Shown here in pieces: positions 1 to 11,900 of a stretch of 64,000 nt of DNA. The stretch is from Tribonema minus. Its lineage: Eukaryota; Sar; Xanthophyceae; Tribonematales; Tribonemataceae. The translations under genes and the position numbers were made by a program. Numbering within the stretch: position 1 is the first letter of the stretch; each line of letters begins with the position of its first letter. Where the stretch lies: NCBI GenBank assembly GCA_017506865.1, contig JAFCMP010000552.1, positions 372,001 through 436,000 on the forward strand. The letters run 5' to 3'. Below the pieces are notes generated by a model. It saw only the letters and a list, made by a program, of their open reading frames with translations. It was not told the DNA's origin and ran no database searches.

Positions 1-1
1 G

Positions 2-529
2 GTGCTGCTCACGGCGCGGCGCTGCGGGCGCACGTACGAGCTGCGCGCCGCGGACCCGGAGCGCTGCTGCGTGCACGTGGGCGTCTTCACGCAGGCCGAG
101 GTGACGCGTGTGCTGGAGAGCAAGGACGCGTGTGCGGGGATGACGGGGAGGGGGCGCGCGGCCGTCTGGAACCACGAGCGCGTCGTGGAGATGCTCATTG
201 CAGGGCTGGCGATTCGGACGGTGCCCAAGGCGCTGACGCGGAACCTCGTGGAGGCAGCGCCGGAGACTGCCCTCGTTCTCAGGGGTAGCATGCCGCAGTG
301 CTGCAGCATCACTGAAACCATCAGCGCGGTGAATGAGCCAAGTGAGCAGTGCGAAGCGGCGCAGCACGGGATGGCGCGGGAGTGCTTTGGCGGCTCGCGC
401 GTGCTGGCGGACACGGCGGAGGCGGTGGCGCCCGCGTACGCTGCGTACGAGCGCAGGCGCGCGCAGAGGAGCGCGATCGCGCAGCGCACACGGCAGCAGA
501 GGCACGACGCAAGCAACACCAGTGCCTGA
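2..529 (+). CDS. 3'-terminal part of an unrecognised gene
   Basis: An open frame enters from the left edge and ends at a TGA at 527-529, giving about 175 residues. The first visible codon is GTG with nothing upstream, so the true start lies outside the window. The Cys/Arg-rich beginning (ARRCGRTYELR, then PERCCVHVG) and an Ala/Arg-rich, probably helical C-terminus (residues 135-170) can be seen, but I recognise no domain. An AT-rich stretch typical of a 3' untranslated region follows directly. The codon use is GC-rich like the other genes here. An unspliced short intron inside it cannot be excluded, because the G-rich part near 136-170 is less protein-like than the rest. Confidence 0.4.
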   Translation: MLLTARRCGRTYELRAADPERCCVHVGVFTQAEVTRVLESKDACAGMTGRGRAAVWNHERVVEMLIAGLAIRTVPKALTRNLVEAAPETALVLRGSMPQCCSITETISAVNEPSEQCEAAQHGMARECFGGSRVLADTAEAVAPAYAAYERRRAQRSAIAQRTRQQRHDASNTSA

Positions 530-1226
530 CATGAAAATGTAAATTAAACATAAATCAGAGTAAACATGTACTTGATCAAAATATCTACTGGCTGTTGTGT
601 GATGTGTGATGTGCTTTGGTGAAGCCGGAGGTGTGCTCTGTCTACCGCGCCGCGCCGCGCCAATTACTTGCGCATGCGCGTGCTCATGCTGTTCTCCACA
701 TTACGCATGGCATGTCGGCGTGCTTAATCGCAGCATGACCGTCACTTCCATGAGCTGCGCACAAGTACATACAGCTTGAGCATCTTCACAACGCGCCCTG
801 AATCCATGTGTGATGGCCTCGTGGCAGCTGTGTCCAGCGCCTTTGGCGCAGCATGGCATGGTTAGGTCTGGGAGCCCTCTGGATCTGCATTGGGTGCCCC
901 CTGCTGTGGGTGGTCCATTGACAGCATTGGCAGCCTGACACGGCTGGCTGCCCGAAGCTTTGCTTTTTATGCATGGGCCAGCATAGTAGCCCTGCTCGCA
1001 GGCGCCGCCGTATGTCTCGGGATCAGTGACATGTGTCATGAGGCACAACACGGCTCAATGCCCGCAGCCCCTGTGACACGTGTGCATCCCTGCATGGCGC
1101 AGCACTCCACTGTACACGCAGCTGCGCCGCGGGGGGAGCACTGCTCAACGACATCCCCTTCACGACAAGTGCGCGCCTCATTTCCCAGACACCCCCTCCC
1201 CGCTTCTTCCCCCAAGCAGCGCTACA
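530..1226. other. Convergent intergenic gap
   Basis: This stretch lies between the 3' ends of the left-edge gene and the NHL gene. It begins AT-rich (a likely 3' UTR) and later returns to GC-rich sequence. Several short open frames exist but none has domain-like composition. I see no gene in it. Confidence 0.5.
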
Positions 1227-4200
1227 CTACGCGCGCGCCGCGGGCGGCACCCCCGTCAGGCGCAGCGTCGACACCTCGCGCGTCTCGAGGTCCACGACGC
1301 GCACCGCCGCGTTGCCGGCGTCCACCACCCACGCGCGCCCCGCGTCGGGCGCCGCCGCTATCCCCGCCGGCTCATTAAATCGCGCCGCCGCACCGACGCC
1401 GTCGCGGTGGCCGCGCTCGCCGCTGCCCGCAAACGCGCGCGCCGCGCCGTCCGCGCGCGCCGTGAGCAGCAGCTTTATCCGGTGGTTGTAGGTGTCGGCG
1501 AGCAGGACGCGGCCGGGGCCGGCGGCGGCGAGGCCCGTGGGGTACTGGAAGCGCGCGCTCTGACCGTAACCGTCAGCGTCGCCGTACTGGAAGAGGTTGT
1601 CGGGGAAGACGCGGTCGCCGCCGAACTGCGTGGAGAGCGAGTTGTCGAGGAAGTCGATGCGGCGCACGGCGCTCGCGTCCGCGTCCGCGACGAACAGCGC
1701 GCCCGCCGCCGCCGCAATGCCCATGGGTTGCGCGAAGCGCACGCCGTCGCTCAGCTTGGCGTCGAAGCGCCCGGGGTTGTCGCGGTGGCCGTGCCGGCCG
1801 GAGCCTGCGCGCACGGGTTAGGGTTAGGGCGAGGTTAGCGAACCCTTGCTTAGAAAAAAAGGAGGGGCACGGGCAAGCGGCCGAACCCCATTGCAATAGA
1901 CCTTTTCCTGGCAGTTGCAAACAGGTGTGAGATATGATGAAGATCTGCAGCTTGCGCGCGCGAGCTGAGGTTAGCGCAGGGTTGGACTGACCGTAACTTT
2001 GACGGGGGGGGGAGAAGGGGGCACGAGTGGCCAGCGCCGCTGTGCGTGCGACAATGACGCGTTAGCGTGGAGGGTTTCCGGCAGCCGCAGATCAGGTGCG
2101 AGGCGTGATGAGGGCCCTGGTGAGGCTGCGTATCGCCCATATGCGTCATGGCTCAGATTGCGAGTGACGGCGTCTAAGCAACCGAGCGGTTGTTGCGCTG
2201 GCCTTAACAGCCAGACCCTAACCCTAACCCTAACCCTAAACCCAGTTGAGGTGCGAGGCAGGGAGCAGCGGCCTGCTCAAGGATCAGATGCTGCTGCAGC
2301 ACGCTGCTGAGAATGGTGGAGGTCGCGCTGACAGCGTTCAACTCTGTGCTGATGAAGTTGAAGTTGAACGCGGCAGACACGTGAGCACGCTGCTGAGAAT
2401 GCCGAAGGTTTTGCTGAGAGTGTTCAAGGTTGTGCTGCTACACATCACAACTGCGTGACTGTGCAGCGCGGTGTATGCAGGCATCGTATCAATCAGCGCT
2501 TGCGTACCTGCTAGCGGCGTCATGAGCCATGTGATTGTACAGGGCACTTCAGGTACCAATGAGGGATGTGGTTGTGCAGGGCGTTTAGGTACCACCAATC
2601 AGCGCTTACTTGCCAGCGGCGTCTGTTCTTGCGCAGGGTATGTAGGTATCAATCTAGCGCTTACGTACCTGCCAGCGGCGTCATGAGCGCGCCCGTCGCG
2701 TCGAGCATGTAGGCATCACAGCTACTGCATGTGGTTGTACAGGGTACGTAAGTATTGCATCAGTCAGCGCTTACATACCGTATCTGCCAGCGGCGTCATG
2801 AGCGCGCCCGTCGAATCCAGCATGTAGGTATCACAGCTACTGCATGTGGGTACAGGGTATGTAGGTATCGTATCAATCAGCGCTTACAAACGTACCTGCC
2901 AGCGGCGTCATGAGCGCGCCCGTCGCGTTCAACCGCCACACCTGGTCCGACCCCGCCGCCGTCACGTACACGAAGCTGTCCAGTATACACACCCCCCAGG
3001 GGGCGCGCAGCCCCCGCTTGTACCCCAGCGCGTCCGTCCCCTCCAGAGCGTACCCCTCCTCCTTCAGCACGCGCTCCAGATCGTCAACAACCTGCGCGGC
3101 TGCCGTAACCGCCGGAGAGTCGCCGCTGCGCGCGCCGGCGAGGCCGCCCGCCGCGATGGTCTTCACCAGCAGGCCCGCGTCCGCGAGGGTGATGCGGCGC
3201 ACGACGTTGTTGCCCGCGTCGCACACCCAGAGGACCTGGGGGTGCAGGGGGGGCGGGGTAGGTGGGTAGGGGAGGGGGGCGGGGGGTTAGGGGTTGGGAC
3301 GGTGACAAGCTTAGTTTGAAGTCACTGCGATGCAAGGGTGATGCGGCGCACAACGTTGTTGCCCGCGTCACATATCCAGAGGACCTGGGAGTGCAGGACT
3401 GGGGGGGGGGGGGGGGTTAAGGGGGTTGCAACGGTAACAAGTTTTGCTGAGGCCGGTGTTGAGCTGCTCGCGGTGCTGCCGGTGATGCGGCGTTCGGCGG
3501 CTTTCGTGCCGCTGCGGCGCAGTGCTTTGCACATGGGCGCGCTGCGATACAGGGGTGGGTGGATGCAGTCCAATGCGTGATGACACATGTTAGAACAGGG
3601 TCGCACGTATTTCTGCGGCCAGACCTCTGCTGTAACAGCAGTGATGATTCTGCCAAGTGCAGCGAATGAAGAAGCTGTAGTGCCGAGCCCAGTTGTCCGC
3701 TGTAGCCCCCCACGTGGTTGCCAGCAATCACATGTCGAGCATTAGAGCGCAGATGGAAGCAGTGGAAGCAGCGCAACTCTAGGATTGTGGCAGTGCCTTC
3801 AAACGCGCATGGCAGAGAAACAATCCAGAGGTACTGGATCGCAGCAGTGACATTGTTGCATAGCACATGTACCAGCGGCCTTCCTGCTCGTACAGCGCAG
3901 GCAATGTGAACCATCCTGTAGATCGAGCTGAGCGCTGCTGACAGCATTCCTGAGCAATGCTGTGCGCTCACCGCCAGGTGTCCTTGGCCGCAGCATCCTG
4001 AACCACGGGAAGCACGCTTGCTGCGCTCTAGCCCTCAGCTCAATTGTGTTGACCACATGTTGAAGTTGAAGATGAGGCACACAGGCAACGGTGCGGCGTC
4101 ACTGGCGCCTCACCCTCAGCACACCATTCGCTGCACGGCAAATGGCGTGCATGTCTGATCTGACAAGCCGTGGCCCAGCTGTGTCAGGACCATCGACACG

Positions 4201-5712
4201 TGGCGCCTCGCCGCGCCTGACCGTGGGCCGCAGGCGAGATGGCGCACACGCAGCAACGCTCCACGATCAGCGTCAGCGCTCGCCTCAATCACACCACTTC
4301 AAGAGCCAACTTCAACACTGACGCACCTGATTTATCCGGTCAATGGCCACTCCCCGCGGGTGGCGGAAGCGCGCGTCTGCCCCCCTCCCGTCCTGCAGCC
4401 CCGCCCCTCCCCCCCCTATAACCCCCACGCACTCCCCCGCCAGCGTGCACACCAGCACCCTGTGGTTCCCCGAGTCCGCAATGTACAGCCTGTCGCGCGC
4501 GGCGTCCACCGCGATGCCCCACGGATCCCGCAGCACGCCGCGCGCCACCCCCTCCGCTCCCGACACGCGCTTCAGCGCCGCCGCCGCCGCTGCGCCGCCG
4601 CCGCTGCCGCCGAGCGCCGCTGCCGCCGCCGGCTTCGCCGCGAGGTAGCGCAGCAGCGCGTCCGCAGCGTCGGCGGCGAACGTCGTCGCGGCGGCGCGCT
4701 CGCCGAGCGCGGCAAAGACGGCGTGCTGCGCGCCGCTGCGCGCGCCGGGCGCTGTAACTACAACTGCCGGCCAGTCGTCGACGCCAAGCGCCTTCCACAG
4801 CTCCAGCGCGGCGTCGTGGACGACGAACTGGCGCGTGGAGCCGCGCGCCGCGGCGGCGGCGGCGCTGCGAGCGAGCGCCGCGGCAGCGGCGTCCGCGCCG
4901 CGCTCCGCGTCGAACTTGGGCGTGTGCATGGAGACCACGGTGACGCGGCCGGGGTGCGCGGCGGCGACGGCCTCCAGGGCCGCCAGCGCGAGCAGCGAGT
5001 CCTGGCTCGAGGCGCGCCAGAAGTTGTAGATGACGACGCGGCCGGAGGCCAGCTCCGCGGCGAGCGCGTCGGCGCTGCCGGTGAGAAAGGTGATGCTTTT
5101 GGGCAGGGCGCGCGGAAGGGAGGGCAGGGACTCGAAGCCCCCGCCCCCCGCGGCCTCCGCCTGCGCGATGGCCTTGCGGAAGTCTTCCGCGGAGAAGGGC
5201 CTGCGGACGGTGCGCGGGTCCAGCGGGTGGTCCACCTCGCGCAGCGACAGGAACTCTTTGAAGAGGGTTCTGCGCTGCGAGACTGCTGCCACCGCCGTGG
5301 TGCCAAATATGACCAGCGGCACAGCCAGGAATTGGGTCCTCGTTAGCCCTGCCTGCAGCATCCCACCGCCTGACGTCAGCGGGGTGGTGATGTCCGGCAT
5401 GCTGCCAGACATGTACGCCTTCTCTACCTCTCCGTAGTAGTCCTTGTAGGCCATTTTGTCTTGCTCTTTGAGTCGCTTCTCCTCCCTCTGCTTGAAGTAT
5501 CTGTCGTAGTCGTCGTCGTCATAGTCATCCTTGCCCCGCTCATCACCGTCGCCGTCATACAGCTTCGCTCGTCGCCGAACATGGACTCTCGACAATGCGG
5601 TCGGTACCCTGGGCCGTGCCACGAAGGCATCCGCTCCGACAAGAAGCAGCAGCAGTACTAGCGCTGCTCGTCGTCGGCGTTGGCCGCGCCGACTGCATCG
5701 GGCGCCCGTCAT
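1227..5712 (-). CDS. Plastid-targeted thioredoxin-like + NHL-repeat protein (SOQ1/NHLRC2-like)
   Basis: Three-exon model: 5712-4327, 3235-2896, 1804-1227 (minus), 767 aa, phases 0 then 1, stop TAG. The N-terminus has an Arg-rich start, a hydrophobic core (ALVLLLLLVG), then ADAF-VARPRV, a signal plus Phe transit motif typical of heterokont plastid preproteins. An acidic Asp/Lys stretch and a membrane-like helix (about residues 120-140) follow. A thioredoxin-like domain lies around residues 200-400, and NHL beta-propeller repeats run from about 405 to the end (IADSGNHRVLV, WVCDAGNNVVRRI, LLADTYNHRIKLL). The order Trx-like then NHL matches the lumenal part of plant SOQ1 and animal NHLRC2; SOQ1's extra HAD domain is absent. 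The expected CxxC/CCINC site reads WRASSQDS, so the redox cysteines are missing. It is divergent from the SDR gene. A role in photoprotection is inference. Confidence 0.85.
1815..1829 (-). repeat. Telomere-like CCCTAA array at a 3' splice site
   Basis: GGGTTAGGGTTAGGG on the plus strand reads CCCTAACCCTAACCC in the sense of the NHL gene. It ends about ten bases before the intron-2 acceptor (exon 3 begins at 1804). It supplies both the pyrimidine tract and CTAAC branch-point-like words. Confidence 0.7.
2215..2243. repeat. Interstitial telomeric repeat (CCCTAA)n in NHL intron 2
   Basis: About four and a half CCCTAA units lie mid-intron. The orientation is G-strand in the sense of the host gene, opposite to the copy at the acceptor. 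Confidence 0.85.
2485..2850 (-). repeat. Tandem ghost copies of NHL exon-2 3' edge and donor
   Basis: The true exon-2 end lies at 2896, in plus-strand context cgtac|ctgccagcggcgtcatgag. Partial copies of this junction with its flanks recur near 2503-2526, 2608-2622, 2665-2702 and 2784-2820, at roughly 55-115 base spacing. Each copy joins the last 20-45 exon bases to 20-40 intron bases (tgtaggtatc...aatcagcgctta). They cannot all be coding and lie wholly within intron 2. Confidence 0.85.
3334..3441 (-). repeat. Ghost copy of NHL exon-2 5' edge with acceptor and pyrimidine tract
   Basis: It repeats the first roughly 50 bases of exon 2, the CAG acceptor and the C-rich tract (true copy 3188-3310) with few substitutions. 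It encodes LWICDAGNNVVRRITLA against LWVCDAGNNVVRRITLA in the real exon. It sits in intron 1 just upstream of the real acceptor. Confidence 0.85.
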
Positions 5713-5940
5713 CGCCACTGTGACGATCCGTGCTTCGCGAAACGCTCACCGAGTCATCGCTACCGAGTCATCGCTGCGCGCCAGCAAACGGTCAGCTTCG
5801 CGTCAGAGTCGAGGCTTTCAAAGTTGAACTTTGGTGGAAACTCAACTTGCAGAGAGTCTCAGAAGCCGAAGCCTGGTTGTGTGGCCTGAGCAGGCTGATC
5901 TGTGGGCCATAGGGGCGGCTCGGTGTTGCAATTGGCAGAT
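5713..5940. promoter_or_regulatory. Short bidirectional promoter region between two plastid-protein genes
   Basis: Only 228 bases separate the start codons of the divergent NHL gene (minus) and SDR gene (plus), so transcription signals for both must lie here or in the 5' UTRs. No clear TATA box is seen. A TTGAACTTT/CTCAACTTG cluster lies at about 5823-5849. Confidence 0.45.
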
Positions 5941-8900
5941 ATGGCGCGCCATGTTCGGTTGCCGGCTCTGTTAGCGCTGCTGCATCTTGCACAGCTTGTA
6001 CCTCTCTACAGCAGTCTGCGATTAGGTTCGTTCGCAGGCACCCCTGTGCTAGCCACGTGCCGCTCTGGCACGTCGGCGGCATGTAGCTACGTCGTCATGT
6101 CGTCTGACGACGGCCATCAAAGTTACAGTCCAGAAGAGTGGGAAGCGCGACGGAAACTGGCTGGTGCTTTAGGCGGAGGCGGCCTGGACAAATCCTTAGG
6201 CCCCATCGGCAGTCCGTTGGATCCCAAAAGCAGGTCTTGGGAACAGGAAGTGGAGGACTTGAGCAATGCTGAGCTGGCGCGCAAGCTGGCTGCCGCGAAG
6301 GCCAACACCAAGGGGGTGGAGCGGAAGGCTATCCAGAAGATCGTGAGCAACTATTTCGAGGAGGGAGCTGAGGTAAGTGCTCGTACATAGTTGACACTCT
6401 CTCTGCATTAAATTTTTTAAAGCTGTGTGTGTATGTCAACGAGCACAGGAAATTAGGTTATTTATCATGACAAGTAGGTTTGTCTCCACATGAAAGGACT
6501 GCGCCTTGCTTCTAGGCCGGCATCGAAAGGCACACGCACCACCTTCTGGATGCACTTGCTGTTGATACAAGTGGGGCTTCTGCTATTCCAGATAAACCCT
6601 CTTTGTCACGCCATAAGGCTGGCAATGTACGATTTCTCTGTGCGCTGCTCTCAGTTACAATTCTGCAACCTGTCGTGCCTGCACCGGCGGCATTGAACTA
6701 CACTCTGGACGTGGCAGAGCAGGGGGTTGGAGGGGGGGGGGTGATGCTGAGCCGCGCAGCAGCCTGTGCAGATGCAAGGAATGCAGCAGCACGTGCGCAC
6801 TCTTGCTTCGGTGTACTGTGAAGCTGTTCATGAGGAATGCTCAATGACAGCTGGCAGCGCTGAATGACAGAGTCGCAATGCAGACGCCGCAGCGACGCGC
6901 ACACCAGCGACGGTGGGAAAACCGCCCACTTTGCAGGCACGATGACGCATGCCATGACATGGCTGCCTCAGCGCTGAGTCAGCGCTGAAGACTCAGCCGC
7001 AACGCAGTCGCGTATAGGTGGGAACAATGCCCACTTCACACAGTACAGTGACTCAGCAACGTCAAATGCGAGCTTCGCCCTTTGCGCTTCTCACGCCGCC
7101 GCCACCGCCGCCGCCGCTGCGCAGGAGTTCCTCAAGTCCGCGGAGCGCATCGTCAGCGACGGCTTCCGCGGCTGGGAGGACAGTGCGGCGGCGCGCTCCG
7201 CCGCGACGCAGACGGAGCTCCTCTCGGACATCGACCGCAAGATCGGCGCGCTCATGGCGCAGCGGCGCGACGTGACGGCGCCGCTCGACGGCAGCGCTCA
7301 GGACGGAGGGACCCCGGGGCAGCGGATCGCTGCAGACTTGGAGGCGCTGCTGGCAGGGCCGCCTGCGGTGTCCACGGAGGAGGAGGTGTCGGAGCCGCAG
7401 GCGTCGCCGTACGGCGGCGCGGAGGCGTTCGTGCCGGACACGATGCTGGACCAGGGGCCCGTGACGTCGCTGCAGAAGGGGACGGTGCTGAAAGAGGTAC
7501 GCGCGGCGGCGGCGGCGGCGGCGGCTTGAGAAACGGCACATTGTTGTCTTATCAAGCGACAACATGACTGACCTTTTATGTATAACTGCACCCGCAAAAA
7601 AATTATGTTGGGGCTGATTGAACTGACTAGAACAATTATAGAAGTACAAATAAAAGCGGGCAGTGGCGGCGCGTGCGCGCTTGCGGGCTTGCATGCCTTG
7701 CTCTGAGCTACGCCGGCTGCCTGTTGTTGTAGCGCATGCGATGCCGGCGCGAGTTGCGGTATTGTACTTTAGTGGCCTCTCTTTGTGACTTGCACTTGGG
7801 GTGCGGAATTGCCAGTGTTCCGCTTGCAATGCGGGAGTGAACACAATAATCGATGCTCACAGGGCGCGTGCACAGGCTTACTTGAAGTTTGATAGCACTC
7901 GAGGCTGCTGCACCTCTGCAGGACACAGGCACGCAAGGCCTTCCATGCACGTGCTGTGTCAGCTTGCCGGTAGTGAGGCGTGCTGCGAGTGCGCAGGCAG
8001 GGTTGAAGTTAACAAAGGCAGGGTTGAAGTTACATCATGGAAGGGGTTGGAAGGCAGCCGGCAGCACGGGCATGAATGACGACGAATGATGGGGCATTTG
8101 TGCCAGGCTAATGCTTTAGAAGCACTTGCTGCGGAGGGGCATGCGGTGCGGGACGGCGGACGCGGCCCTAGCCGGAAGTTCGCACAAAGCTTGCTGGTTG
8201 TGCACCTTGCATCAGACGCGAGCCGCTTGGCACGTGCCTGATGATAGCTACGGTCAAGTCTACGAGGTCAGGGTCAAGGAACGGCGGCGCTGTCGTGTGA
8301 CGAGGCGTTTATGCTGTTCACATGGGGGGCCTCCATCATGTGGCAGAAGGGGGTGGGCGGTGCTGATAGGCCAAAAGTGTTTTTACGCAGGTCCTGCAGG
8401 CCAATCTGCGCCAGTACCTGACTTGACATGAGCCGCGCTGTTGCACAGGCTGGCGGCTGCTGTTCACACCGATGATTGAGTTGAAGTTGAGGATCCAGTT
8501 GATCAACGGCTATTCGTTCGTGTTGGCAGTAGGCGCGGTATGTCTGTAGCCACGGCTGCTTGCGGACTGTTTTGGTGCGCATCACTGTATGCCTCATCAG
8601 TAGCTTGGCTCACAGCAACGCACGTTTACATTCACGGCTCACTTCCTGTGTGACGTGCATCGCTGCACGATGGAGAGCTGAGCACTGTGACTGATGTGCA
8701 GGACGCACTGAACCTTCGGACTGTCGGTCGCGTCTTGGAACTGTTGACCTTCAAACGGACTGCCCTTAACGTGCGATGACACGATACTTCAAGTAAAAAC
8801 ATGCCGTTTGTAGACTTGCAACAGGTGGTGCCTGCCATGAGCTGAGAGCACCGGTACTATGCCGCCACGCACCAGTTGCACACCTCAGCGCCGCATGCTT

Positions 8901-11900
8901 GCCGTATATAACTGTCATGCGGCCTGCTGTGGGTGAAAGTAAACCTGGTTCAACAGCGTTTACACAGCCTTTTCTTCATCGATTGTTCCATGAACTACTT
9001 TCAGGTTATTCAGTACCGCCATCTCACGCATATGTGATGAAGTGGGCTGACTACCCAGCCCTGCATGGCTGCGTTGACGCGCGCGATGTGCAGCAGGTGG
9101 TGAGGACCCGGGCCGACAGCGGGAGGGTCATCGTCGTCGGCGCAGATGGGGTGAGCGCCAAACCCTCACATTAGGGTTGAAGTTCAGTTTCGCTGTTTTT
9201 GTTCTCACGGTGTTCTGCTAGTGCGGCACCTCCACGGCTTACCTAGAAAGCCAGCACAGCGCAATCGGATGTCAATGCTTATATGGGTCCCTAACCCTCA
9301 TCCTAAGCGTGTGACGCCATGCGTCCAGTTCGTGTGCCCTCTAGTGACTCATAGCCTGAGTCTTTGCAGGTCACCACTGCTTAGTCTGATCGCATGTACC
9401 CCTGTCGGGCGTCATGCGCCTATTGTAAACCTCACCCCAACCCTGAACTCTAAACCTTACACTGACCCTTGAGTGGCTCAACATGTTGACGCTTCTTTCA
9501 TGTGCTGCCACATTGCGCAGCACATGGTCAGTTGTGCCTCAAGAAAGTGAAATTTCACCTCAACGCGATTGCAGCAGGCTCTTATTTGACACGGCGGCTC
9601 ACATGGGCTAGGGTTAGGGTTACCGCTCCCCTTCCCTACAAACTGCACAGACATCAGACTTGAAGAGGTGTGAAGCGCCTCATACACTGCGGGCATGCGG
9701 TCTGCCGTGCCCTCTATCCTTGCCATGGCGTTGAGCATGTGACGCGCAAGAGTTCTCTGGGGGTCCTCCACAACCGCTTCGTGAGAACGTCTGCTTCAGA
9801 TGAAATCTCAGAGACTCCGCAGTTTGTCATCCCAGCAGAACCGCCTTGCCTACTCCAGAGGCTGCGCACCAGGGTGGTTGCTCAGGGTTAGCCCTAATTC
9901 CAACCCTAATCCTAACCCCTTCGCCGTCAGCCGGTCGCGCGGGCGCGCCGCGCCGCTGCCCCTTGCTTGCCTCAAAGCCGCTGTGTGCAATGATTCACGC
10001 CGGTGTATACCCCGCATTCCGGAGTACGGCGACGTTCAGTCATTCCATGGCCCACTCTGCGCGCCTCCCCGTGCCCCACAAGCAGCCCGCAGGAGCGTCA
10101 CCGCCTTAGGGTTAGGGTTAGGGTTAGGGTTAGGGCTGCGCCCGCTGCACAGCCCGCTTGCTCGTCCTCATGTGCCCTCGTTGGCTGTTGCGTACGTAGT
10201 CCGAGCGCTGTCCGCTACAGCATCCATACTTCAATCTCAATTTCACTCCATACCTCAACTTTCCGCTCAAGCGCTCCCCCCTCCGCCCCCCCCTTCCACG
10301 CTTCGCAGCCCCTGGGGGAGGCGGTGCTGTCGCGCCTGCTGCGCTCGCAGCAGGCTGCGGGGGGTTCTCACTCCATACTTCAACTTTGCACTTAAGCGCT
10401 CCCCCCCCCCCCCCCAACACACCCCACCCACGTGCCGCAGCCCCTGAGGGAAGCGCTGCTGTTGCGGCTGCTGCGTTCGCAGTAGGCGTCGGGCATCTCA
10501 CTCCATACTTCAACTTTGCACTCAACCCCCCCCCCCCCCCCCGCCGCCCCCCTTTCCCACGCGTCGCAGCCCCTGGAGGAGGCGGTGCTGTCGCGGCTGC
10601 TGCGCTCACAGCAGGCGTCGGGGTTCTCACTCCATACTTCAACTTTGCACTCAACCCCCCCCCCCCCCCCTCTTTCCACGTGTCACAGCCCCTGGGGGAG
10701 GCGGTGCTGTCGCGGCTGCTGCGCTCGCAGCAGGCGTCGGGGTTCTCGCTGGAGGAGGTGCGCAAGGGGCTCAGAGCCGACGACACGGGCGCGCTGCTCA
10801 AGTCCGCGGGCACCATCATCATCGCGCCGGACAAGGACGCCGGCGGCAACGGCGGCGCAGGCGAGTGTGATGCATGCACGGCAGCAACAACCCTGCGCTT
10901 CAACTGGTCCTTGAATAATGCTGCAGATCCCCTTTGAAACGCTTTGGAACAATTCGCTGTGCACATGGCTCAGCAGCTCTGCGCTAACGGTTCGAGCGCT
11001 ACTTCAGTCGTGCTGCAAACCGCGCACAGGTTTGCACATGCAGGGACTGTTTGGGCGCGCAACATGTGGCAGCGCTCATACTTCATACCCCATGCATCAG
11101 CAACTCCAGGAGCCACTAGCGGCCCTTGATGCAATGTTATCGCTTTACTGCACGCCATCAACAACTGTAACTTCAACTTCAACTTGACGACCTCCCTCCC
11201 CCCCCCCCCCCCCCAACCCCCACCCCCGCGCGCAGGGGCCCTGGGCGGTCTGTTCGGCTCCGACAAGGCGGCAGTGCTCAGCGACGACCACGTGGAGGCG
11301 CTGCTGAAGCGCTGCGAGGGGGGCGCGCTCAAGCACGTGGTGTGCCTGTCTGCGATCGGCGCCAACAGGGCGGGGCAATTCCCCTTCAGCGTGCAGAACG
11401 TGGGCGGCAAGCTCGACGCCGCGCGCGCCGTGGAGCAGGCCGTCATGCGCAGGAGGTGAGCGCTTCTGGCTTCTACTTCAAACTACGTACTTCAAGTGTA
11501 TGTGCTTTTGAAGCATCGACATGTGTGCGCTGCCGTGTGCTGGAGGATGTTAGGTGAGTACTGTTGCAGCACGCGCTCGTGGGAATGAGTGTGTGATTGT
11601 GGAGCATGCCGTCATGCACAGGAGGTGGGCGCGCCTGGCTTGTCCTCCAAGTGCCTATGTATGGTACCGCGCACGTGGGGCTATGTATGTACGCTCAAGT
11701 ACAACTATGTATTTTCTTGGTGAGTCGTGTGATTTTGGAATTAAGCATGCGATCAAGGCGCAGGCCGTCATGCGCAGGGCGCGATAGTCTCGTACTTCAA
11801 TCCAGTACTTCAAGTACTTCAAAGTATAATGTATGCTACCCTGCACGTGCGCGACGTGTGTTGCTTTGAAGTATTCAATAACACTGTTGATCACAAACAT

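Noticed and set aside
3334-3441. Extra NHL-repeat exon
   Set aside because: It would repeat the same blade strand, has no donor, and the model with single use of exon 2 is phase-perfect.
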